A stretch of DNA of 64,000 nucleotides. It comes from Corinectria fuckeliana (taxonomy: Eukaryota; Ascomycota; Sordariomycetes; Hypocreales; Nectriaceae). The translations under genes were made by a program, and so were the position numbers. The stretch spans positions 124,001 to 188,000 of the forward strand of contig WPDH01000139.1 in NCBI GenBank assembly GCA_019137255.1, read 5' to 3'. The notes under the pieces were generated by a model. It worked only from the letters and a program-made list of their open reading frames with translations. It made no database searches and had not been told where the DNA came from. This document shows, one piece after another, positions 55,699 through 64,000 of the stretch (position 1 is the first letter of the stretch; the number at the start of each line of letters is the position of its first letter).

Positions 55699-58234
55699 GC
55701 TTCCCTGCCAGCGCCGCAATCGGGGTCGTCACGTTCAGGCGGAGGTAGGTGTCAGCGGTCGCTAGACGCGCATTGGACAACGGAGGAGCCGGGAATCGAA
55801 GGGAAAGGGACGGAGTGAGCGGCAGCCGGAGATGAAACGTCGGTAGTGGGTGATTCAATGGGTAAGGCGCTTTCCAATGGACGAGACGAGACAGGACGAG
55901 ACACAAATGATGAATGAGCAACCAGAAGTACGGCGATGGCGATAGTTTGCGGGACCATAGCTTGATGGCCGTTTATTAGTGGGGGTTTTGCCGGTTGCGC
56001 ATGGACATCCTAGCATTAGTCATCCATCCCCATGAGCGGGAGATTCGGTGGTCTGGGGCTGCCGAGTCTGTGGAACCGCTGTAATTCCGGCTTGACTCAC
56101 TATAATTCAGTGGTTGTATGCTGCGGCGACACCGAGACGCAATGCCGAACCCCGCGCGCCGTGGCCGGCTGCTAAATTAGAATCTCGCCGACGTCGCCAG
56201 AATTTCCATCCATCCCCGCGCTGGCGGATAGCCGACCCTAGCCCATTCGATCAGTCAGCAATTTCGATTAGTGCTGACTCTTCATTACTCATGAATTGAT
56301 GATGCGTAATTAGGTAGGAAGTTTAGCTGAAGGCAATATTGTCTCTTTAGAAATGTAGCGTGGGAGCAAAGCAAGTCCGATATTAGAGGACGAATAGCCC
56401 ACGCCAATAGCCTTGATTAACACTCGCTTTAAATGCATTAACTACTTGACCTAAGTTGCGACTTTGCATTACATTCCTAGCTCATTGACAAGTGAATGTT
56501 CCCATTTCCTCAAAGGATACGGTACACACGTACAAACTAGATTACCCCACGATCCCCCACCTACTTAACCCGCCACGGACAACAGACTGTTCTCGGAGTG
56601 CACAAAGTACGCGCTTGGGATGTCACGCAGGTTGGTCAAAGTATTTACGGCAGCGCAGCAATCGCGGTAATGGAATTGTGTGCATCTTAGTGACTTGATC
56701 GCGATCTCTGTCGTCGAAATAGTACTTACGCTGGGGAACTGTACCACTCCGGAAAAGGCAGAGGTACCTCCTTACCATGGCAATCACGACGCAGTCACAT
56801 GTGTCAACATTGGTGCAGGTTGCTACCAAGAAGACTGTATCTTAAATCTGCTTTTTGAGATATAGGTGAGGTATGTGCTCGATAGAGTAGACAGTATCTT
56901 TAAGTACTCGCTTTGTAGTTGTCCAGATGTTTTGCGCAAAAACAGGATTGATGAAAGAACTGAAACTCTACTGCAGTCATGCATAAGTTGACACTACAAA
57001 TACTTTCGTCGGGAGGACCCAGACCTATTGACCGAGAGCATCTTTCTATATATATCATCCTCATCCCATTCCCACCGAGACGACAGCCAGGCAATGCATG
57101 CAATCTACGTACATCAAAAGTCCCCATGCACAAATAACAGTTTTAGAGCAAGGGCCAACCAAGAGACCAAATCAACCGCCAACGAAACCCGGGATCACGC
57201 AGCCTTCGATACATCATTGAAAAGGCAAGGTCAAGGCAGCATGTAGAGCTATGTACGGGACCATTGGTCGGCCAAAACACCTCACCACCACCCGGTCACC
57301 TGCACAGCCCGTCGCCCCATTGCGAGTTTCACCCAGAGTAAGCGCTTTGACACAGTCTTCTCCTGCAAGCCTCGTCTGAACATGTACATAGCATCCAGGT
57401 GCTACGTAGCTCAGTCGTACGGGCGAGTATGTTGGAACAGCATACTTTCCCTCAAGCCTCCACCTCGACTGGTTCACCGTCCTCCGTTGTTTCATCCACA
57501 TTCCCTCCCCAGACAGAGTTTAGGTTTAACAAGAGTCCACTTCTGAATCCACCACCCGTCGGGCGGGCGTCTTGGCCCAACAGCGCCAGCAACGCCAAGG
57601 CAAGGGAACAGCGGGCATGCATGGACAACACAGCGAGCCAAGACCGACGAGCGAAAATAAAGGCAGTGTTTCAAAAGGCGCGCATCGTGCAGGTGGCAGA
57701 CCAGCTGCGAGCCTTTGTTTCCAAGAATGGGTGGATACAGGCAGTTGGTCGGCCCGTGCGGCCCCCACAAAGGAACTCGCCCGGGTCGTGCTGTCAGGGG
57801 CGGCCGCAACAGGGCATCCATGTGATTCGCCAGCCAAGGAGAAACAGCTGACGGCGAGCTGCAAGGCACAATCCTCCCTGACTTACACCAACACAACCGC
57901 CAACACTACATTGCCAATTGTCAAGTTTAGGCGCTCCCCCCGGAAACTTGAGGTATTACAGGGTTGAAGCAGTTGGGGGCTCAGTTTAGGTCCATGGTCA
58001 AGCAGTTGCACTCCAATAAATATTTCACGGTTCAAATGGCCAAAGAATCAGGTGTCTGAAAGTGATCAAATGCCACACATGTGTTGGCTTGATTTGATTG
58101 TCAAGTATGTACTGAGAAGTGAAGAAAGCAAACGCGTTCCGTCTGTTTGATATCATCCTGTCGGTTCATTTCATTCGTAGCGAGTGGCACGCCCTATCCT
58201 GGGGCGACTTCTACAATGGTAGAGCATCCTGGCT
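55699..58234. other. Long intergenic region with no supported gene
   Basis: About 2.5 kb. It is AT-rich around 56250-57100. Short frames exist, among them overlapping minus-strand pieces at 56565-56830 rich in Cys, but no signal peptide or consistent splice structure could be attached to them. A plus-strand frame at 57399-57851 has opposing frames of equal length and no codon bias. Probably RIB1 promoter, 3' flank of the next gene and unassigned sequence. Confidence 0.5.
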
Positions 58235-58897
58235 CTACAGCGCCTCCACCTTCTTTCCTGTGCCGTAGGCAATGTTGCTGACCTTGAGGTTGAGCTTGGT
58301 GGTGGCACCGAGGCCACTGGGGCAGCTGGGCTGGTTGGAGACAGCAAGGTTGAGGGTGCAGTGCTCCTCGACGCCCCACTTGCAGGTGGGATCCATGATG
58401 TTGTAGAGGCGGTAGTTCTTGGCAACCCAGCTGTTGGGCTGGGCGATACACGAGGCGACGTAGTTCATGCTGTTGGCGGCCGAGAGGGGCAGCTTGCCGT
58501 CGTGGAGCAGGTGAGCGCACTTGCTGGCGTCGACAGTCTCGTACTCCATGTCGATGCCACCGCCCTCTTGAGGGTCCTCGGTGGCAGACTTGCCGAAGCC
58601 GAGGTAGTTCCAGGCGTCGTAGGACATGTCGTGGGCACCGCCGGACTGGTCGATGCGGAGCAGGTAGACCTTGCGGCCGGCGTGGGAGACCTTGACGCAG
58701 ATATCGTCGCAGCCAACGGAGCCAGGCCAGTAGGCAACGCGGTTGATCTGAATCTTGCAACCCAGGACACCAACGCTGCTCGAGTACTGGTCGTGGGGAG
58801 TCATGCTGGCAGTACCAGAGCCGCGGGGCGCAATGGCGGCGGCCGAGACCATGGTGGCCGAAGCGGCGGCAAGGATAGCAGTGAAGGAGGCGAACAT
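58235..58897 (-). CDS. Conserved cysteine-rich secreted protein, 220 aa
   Basis: Intronless, starting MFASFTAILAAASATMVSAA, a clean signal peptide. The mature part has eight Cys (GCKIQ, GCDDIC, KCAHL, SCIAQ, TCKWG, HCTLN, SCPSG), enough for four disulfides. Conserved-looking blocks are NRVAYWPGSVGCDDICVKVS, LLRIDQSGGAHDMSYDAWNY and GGGIDMEYETVDASKC. I recall closely similar secreted proteins in many ascomycetes. The Gly-Cys-Val-Lys-Val and Asp-Gln-Ser-Gly pattern hints at a double-psi beta-barrel, expansin-like fold, but this is unproven. In-frame codons upstream to 58993 lack signal-peptide character. Codon use is strongly biased to C/G third positions, suggesting high expression. Confidence 0.8.
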   Translation of the reverse strand: MFASFTAILAAASATMVSAAAIAPRGSGTASMTPHDQYSSSVGVLGCKIQINRVAYWPGSVGCDDICVKVSHAGRKVYLLRIDQSGGAHDMSYDAWNYLGFGKSATEDPQEGGGIDMEYETVDASKCAHLLHDGKLPLSAANSMNYVASCIAQPNSWVAKNYRLYNIMDPTCKWGVEEHCTLNLAVSNQPSCPSGLGATTKLNLKVSNIAYGTGKKVEAL

Positions 58898-61800
58898 TTT
58901 GTAAGTCGTTGTTGTGTAGAAAGTTTGTAAGGGTGAAGTGTAAGTTGGCTGAAGTTGTGGTTGTCTAGAGACTGGCTCGACAGTTGTTCTCAACGCACGG
59001 CGATGAGTAAGGAATGGATAGATAGTGGTAAAGGATTGATCACAGATCTAGGTCTTCTGGGTTTGGCGACGGCCAGCCGAGGGAGTGTCGAAAGAAGAGA
59101 GAGAGAAAGGAAGGGATATCAGCACGATATCAAGGGAATGTGTGTGTGGTGGTGAAAGAGAAGAGTGGTCAGGATGGGGCGAAGGCCCCGACCTTATATA
59201 GGTAGATGGGGATAGGTAGGGGGAGCATCTTTGGGGTTCTTGGGGGGGTGGCCTGGTTCATCGGGGGAGAGAGCTGCTTGCCCAGACTTCTGGGACGACA
59301 AAGAACGCATCACACATGCCAGCGTCAAAGGCGAAACAAAATCCCCGACCAGCGGAGCGACCAGCGGAGCGGCCAGCGGGGGCCGAAAGTGCGGTACCCA
59401 GGTCCGACAAGTTGGTCGCAGCGGCTCGATGCCATGATTCGCGATGCCGTGCCCCGGCAAAGTCACTAGTGTCGAGTCAGCTCCGTCAATGTCCAGCCCG
59501 AGGAGTTTGTTTCCGCGCCGTCGTGCTCGCTCGTGGGATGCAACGTGGACCCGCCCGGCAGTGAGCCGATGGGATGGGCGGGCTGGGAGGAGAATCACAT
59601 GGCTGCGAGCCGCAGCTGGCCAGTCGTCGTCGAGACTTGGTTTGGCCCTGGCGTCTCCAGGGCGTCTTGGCCTGGTCCTGTCTCCCTAGCCTTGCCCCCT
59701 GGCAAGGAAAATGGCTCAGTCCTAGCCCTGACTAAACCGAGATCTGCCTAGGGGCGGCTTGGGGCGTCCCCCCTGGCGAGGCCTGCCCGGGCAGACAACC
59801 TGGCTCGGAACCAGGCACGGTGCATTAGTCAGGGGCCTGGAAGACGCACACACTCAAGCCTGGCAAGCCTGGAAGACGACTGGTCCATCCGGGGCTGTCA
59901 CCGGGCGGTCCCAGGGCCTCCTGTGCCGTGAACATGTGGCAAGGGGCGAGAGAACAAGGGAGATGCGCGGGCGGCAGGGCTGGACCTGATGGTTGCAAAC
60001 CTGTGCCCCTGGCAGCCGCACATCTGGCCCCCTTCGATGAATGATCCGTCACCGCTGCTGCATAGTAGTTTGCAAGAGCCGGAGCGGAGGCGAGGTGGGA
60101 GGCAACGAGCGAGAAAACTCTGCATCGCAGCGGGGACTGGGCAGGCCTGGATAATTCGAGAGGAGCAGACGGCATGAGAGGGCTGGAGTTGACACTGTAT
60201 CCACCTGTGAGGCAGCACTGGCAGCACTTCGGCAGGTCGATCTAGCAAGATGCCTCGGGCCTGACGCAGTGGAACTGGGGAAACACGCTAGAAGACGGAG
60301 GAAGCACAATGGCTTCCGCTTGTCAATAACAATGGAAGAGCTAAATTTGAGTCTCGTGCACTGTGGGCGCTGTGTCAAGGGCCCCGGAGCGGGAGGTGCA
60401 ACGGGTTGAGATGAGATGAGATGAGATGCGATGTGCCTTGCCGTGCTGGCAAGCACGGGAGTGTCGATAAGGTTGTTTCTTTGTTTTGCGGAGCTCTCCG
60501 TTATTCCACGCGCGTGCCAGCAACGCCCGCTGTATTCATTCATTCGTCTTGTGAAAAAGGAATGCACACAGCAAGAAACTGCAACAAAAAGCAAGGCAAT
60601 AGGAACGCCATCAGAGCCACGTACCAAAGATTGAATGAATACAGTGGAGCAACACAGTCGGAATCGTCCCAACCCCACAACAAGTACACGGTGTTGCTGA
60701 TGTTGCTGGTGTGAGTGAGTAGACTACATGTACATACCTACTTACTATGTAGTCGCAAATCATGTGCTCCTGTCTCGGGATCGACCCCTTGCATCTTCCC
60801 GCACACAATGCCTTGCCGTCAGGTCTTACCGCTCCCGCTTCCACAGATGCTGTCAAAAGCGTCGTTAATTGCTGTGCTGGGCGAATCAAGCTGACGCCCG
60901 GTGACCATTCTGGCTGCAGCCCGATCCAGTCATGCCAGCTTGTCCGCAATTTTGGAGGGCCAACGCAATCTTCATTTCTTCTCATACTGTGCGCAGTTTT
61001 TTCTCCTTGACCCAAACACTTCCCAACGCACGACTCCCGACGTGGCTGCGGCAGTGCGAGCCGATTCTGTGGTGTTGGTTGCGCATTAGATTAGACCGAC
61101 CGGTGACCCCCAAAACAAGGCATCAAGACGGCACCCCACACACACTCCCTTTCTTCCGACCGCCATCGGGCCTGTGGCGTTTTGTTCGGCTTGAGAAAGA
61201 AAACTCTTCCGGCTCTACGAAGTACCTACATAGGTAGGTAGTAAGCTACACCATTGGTGGATAGCCTAACGGGTACATGGCCTACTCGTGGGAAGTGGGG
61301 GGCCCGGTCAGTTACCCGAACGGAAGAGGCACCACTCTCATGGTCCGTGTTAGACACTGTCAGCCATTCTTTCTTTTGTTAACTGGGAAAAGCCTGAACA
61401 TCTAGGCTACGGCTTTGTGTTGACAATAATGGACACAAATGACTACGGGGCTTACGCAAATACTGCTGGTGCCTCGGTCATATGGGGTCACAATACTACC
61501 AAGGCTTTCAACGAGTGCTCTTGTCTCCACCAACGTCGCCCTTACCTCGGACGTTGCATCATGTTGCTGTCTTCCAGAAATGTCTTCCAGTTTTTGCTGA
61601 CCGATTCCAATAAGGTGCAGTAGCTCCAACTTGATAGCCACGAGCCAAGGAATTCAAGTATTCACTCAAACTCGATTCTTACGCTCTGAATCTCCGGGAG
61701 ATTTCCCCCGTTCGGCTCCCCACTTCCGTTATCCACGTTGTCAACGCCGTCCATTACGCCATCCTCTTTTCCTTTCAAGGACTGACCCGACCGTCTTCTG

Positions 61801-62951
61801 CATCCGCACATCTCCACTTCCTCTTTGCAACCGACGAGTCAGTAATCCCTCGCCAACTGGTCAGGTGGAGGCTGGATTAATGAGTCACCACATACTCCAG
61901 TTATCCGCACCAAAAGCCATCAGGATGACGCCTATGAGCACGTTGCAAACGGTGCGGTCTAAGAAACCCACCCAGTATGATCATTTTACCAAGGGTATCA
62001 GCTCCTATGGCTAGGTCCCAGCTTCTTTCTCATGCTAGGCGAGACCATTTTGTGCCATTTATGCAATATGAAATCTTCTCCGGTATGCATGTAGATATGT
62101 GCCCGCTAGGCAATGCAAGGGAACGAACGGCATAAAGGCGGATTCGTTTACCAAACAATGCGAATGCGTGTCTTCCATGGAACATGCCGTGCTGCTTTCT
62201 TGATTGTGCCAACACCACGTCGTCATTGAGATTATCTACCGTTCCGTAAACCGGAGACTGCAAGTTAGCCAAGCTAATACCCGACTTTCTGCTATTCACA
62301 TTTCGATCGATCTCGGGAAAGCCGGCGCCGCACTCAAGCACCGCTGCACTTCGAGATGCGAGTTACCCTGCGGCGTTCTTGGGTTAGACCTCTCATGCTG
62401 CATCTTAAAGCATTGCAGGTAAGTGGCAAACAGTCATTGATTGGAACCGACTCGATCGCAGGTCGTCGGACTGTGAATAGGCTTGAACATTAAGGAAGAG
62501 TCGGCCTTGTCGATCTTACCCACCCCTGATGGAGGTGTCTTGATCAACGCTTTGTAGTCGTTTTCGGCGTTGTTAGTTGTGAAATGCCGCTGTGATTGTC
62601 TGGGTGCAAGACGATTAACTAGAGTATCAGTTTTTCCATCAGAAGGCTTGAAACATGCATCAACGTAACTTGCTGGAAGAAAACCGAATTGACTTGATTG
62701 ATTCCGGACTCATGCCATCTGCATCCAGGTAAAATCTGAAACTACATCAGTATTTCGTCCATGGTCTGAGGCACCTATCTAGGGTAATCTAGTTGTTGAT
62801 GGCAAAGTGAAGCATCCCTCAAGTGGGGCACCATGTCGGTAGGCTCGGTGAGAGGCGACGATAATCGATAAGCTACTCTAAAAACTTTTCCACGCAGCTT
62901 CCTCCACCAACCCATCCGCGATCCGCGAGCACACCACCACACAACCCAACA
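58898..62951. other. Four-kilobase region without a supported gene
   Basis: Upstream of the secreted protein gene and of RPA43. A TATATA on the minus strand near 59193-59199 and CT-rich sequence suit the secreted protein promoter. From about 59200 to 60400 the DNA is GC-rich with many GCCTGG/CCAGGC words and a 12-bp unit (ACCAGCGGAGCG) repeated near 59347-59380; a (GAGAT)n microsatellite lies at about 60408-60428. Frames such as 59206-59469 plus or 60049-60678 minus overlap each other and lack codon bias. Two minus-strand frames (61402-61641, 62030-62341) are coherent but unrecognised. Confidence 0.5.
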
Positions 62952-64000
62952 ATGGCGCCAATCGCCTCGCCCGAACCTGCGGCTCTCAAGCGTGGGAAGA
63001 AATCGAAGAAGGACAAGAAGCGCGCCCGAGAGGACGACCCCGCCGGCGATGTCGAGCGAAAACACAAAAAGTCCAAGAGCGTCTCGGCTGAGATTGCCGC
63101 GCCAGAGCTTGTCAACGGCGACCTGAAGGCCGACAAGAAAAGGAAGAAGAGCAAGAGAGACAAGCATGCCGAGAATAGTGTAGCAGCAGAGAGCGCGCCC
63201 GTTGCGGAGGAGGAGTTGAAAGCGGAAAAGAAGAAGCACAAGAAGAAGAAGCACCAGGCAGACGCTGTTCTAGCACCCGAGGAGGCTGATGCGACCGCCG
63301 TAGTCGATGGGGACAAGAAGAAAAAGAAAAAGAAGTCCAAGAAGGAAGCCGCCGAACCAGAACTCGATGCTCAGACGGCGCCCAAGCCGGAAGAGGACGC
63401 TTTCACCGACCCCGATGCTATGGACGTCGACACTGCGACACTGTCCAAATCCTCAAAATCAACAATTTACCAGCCACCCGACATCCCCGCAAACCCACAG
63501 TTCCCCTTCTTCACCCAAACGGTGTCTCTCTACGAGCCCCTGTACCCCATTGGCTGGGCGCAGCCCGTGACCAGCTGTCAGTACCAGCACCTGCAACCCC
63601 TGCTGAACAAGTACGTGCCGTCTCTGCGAGGAGTCTTGCTGGATTACAAGAATGTCGCTTTCGGCGAGAAGCCAGGCAGGAATGGCGCTGCAACGGATGA
63701 CGAGTCGCCGGCGACCGTCATGGCTAAGGACGAGGCTGCCGTTGGCTTCGGCTGGATCACCGCCGACGTCGACCTCTTCGTCCCCAGCCGAGGTGCTTGG
63801 ATGGAGGGAAGCGTCAACCTCCAGACCGAAGGCCACATCGGCGTCGTCTGCTTTGGCAAGTTCAATGCCTCGATCGAAGCCCGACGACTGCCCCCGTCCT
63901 GGAAATGGATCCCCAACGAGGCTCCTGAGGCGCAAGGCTTCGAAGAGACGGCTTCTATCATCACCTCTGACGACCACGGCGTGGTTCGACAGCTCCACAG
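62952..64000 (+). CDS. RPA43: RNA polymerase I subunit A43, 5' part, runs off window
   Basis: Open from ATG at 62952 to the window edge (349 codons and two bases), no intron seen. The first 150 residues are a Lys-rich, KKKHKKKKH-type extension with acidic spacers, plausible nucleolar targeting. The conserved part begins near YQPPDIPANPQFPFFTQTVS and continues with LYEPLYPIGWAQP, YQHLQPLLNKYVPSLRGVLL and DYKNVAF of the Rpb7-like tip domain. GWITADVDLFVPSRGAWMEG and GHIGVVCFGKFNASIEARRL, PPSWKWI, of the A43 OB domain follow. A43 forms the Pol I stalk with A14 and binds Rrn3 for rRNA transcription initiation in the nucleolus. The C-terminus is missing because of the window end. Confidence 0.92.
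   Translation, partial: MAPIASPEPAALKRGKKSKKDKKRAREDDPAGDVERKHKKSKSVSAEIAAPELVNGDLKADKKRKKSKRDKHAENSVAAESAPVAEEELKAEKKKHKKKKHQADAVLAPEEADATAVVDGDKKKKKKKSKKEAAEPELDAQTAPKPEEDAFTDPDAMDVDTATLSKSSKSTIYQPPDIPANPQFPFFTQTVSLYEPLYPIGWAQPVTSCQYQHLQPLLNKYVPSLRGVLLDYKNVAFGEKPGRNGAATDDESPATVMAKDEAAVGFGWITADVDLFVPSRGAWMEGSVNLQTEGHIGVVCFGKFNASIEARRLPPSWKWIPNEAPEAQGFEETASIITSDDHGVVRQLH

Noticed and set aside
56565..56830. Overlapping Cys-containing minus-strand frames, possible small secreted protein
   Set aside because: No signal peptide, start exon or consistent intron could be found, and codon bias is absent.
59206..60678. Several 80-200 codon frames on both strands
   Set aside because: They overlap each other in opposite directions, lack codon bias and contain no recognisable motif; GC-rich DNA opens such frames by chance.
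1..64000. CRISPR arrays, operons, bacterial-type ribosome binding sites, secondary-metabolite cluster
   Set aside because: The sequence is fungal; no regularly spaced direct repeats of CRISPR type and no polyketide, peptide synthetase or terpene genes were seen.

Overview
This window is genomic DNA of a filamentous ascomycete (Pezizomycotina, most likely a Sordariomycete). The genes have short introns of 40-75 bp with GT..AG borders and CTAAC/CTGAC-type branch sites, and their exons are GC-rich. The recognisable proteins (Mediator kinase Ssn3, Arp2, GTP cyclohydrolase II, Pol I subunit A43) look fungal. Three AT-rich, stop-riddled Copia retrotransposon copies carry the C-to-T/G-to-A pattern expected of repeat-induced point mutation (RIP). 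I cannot name the species.

Layout. 1-5569: 3' part of a RIP-damaged Copia element ending in an LTR. 5778-15656: gene-rich block with a small Cys/His protein, SSN3, ARP2, a DCG1-type racemase, a sugar-transporter-like MFS protein and a bacterial-type glutathione transferase. 15984-22405: a complete Copia element on the minus strand with 163-bp LTRs and the 5-bp target duplication GTGAC. 22411-27306: an intact GC-rich island with a GH93-like secreted exo-arabinanase and an MCT-type transporter. 27312-33949: a second Copia body inside a compound element. Its outer LTRs are a different, 86-bp type (target duplication GATGG), and it holds one internal Copia LTR plus a 211-bp non-coding TRIM-like segment. 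34039-37170: mitochondrial release factor MRF1 and a conserved fungal protein of unknown function. About 38.2-47.8 kb: a gene graveyard without intact genes. It holds frame-shifted remains of an SNF2-type ATPase, a Copia reverse transcriptase fragment without RIP, diverged repeats and many TATATA motifs. 47911-58897: a small secreted protein, a large coilin-like protein, RIB1 and a cysteine-rich secreted protein, with long non-coding stretches between. 62952-64000: the 5' part of RPA43, cut by the window edge.

Functionally the genes are a mix of housekeeping functions: transcription (SSN3, RPA43), nuclear-body biology (the coilin-like protein), actin nucleation (ARP2), mitochondrial translation termination (MRF1) and riboflavin synthesis (RIB1). 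There are also peripheral metabolism genes and two secreted proteins. I see no clustered biosynthetic pathway.

The most unusual structure is the compound retrotransposon at 27312-33949. It is best explained by an autonomous Copia circle joining a short non-autonomous element at their shared LTR-end/primer-binding sequence. All positions and splice sites were read by eye. Family names rest on remembered motifs, not on database searches.
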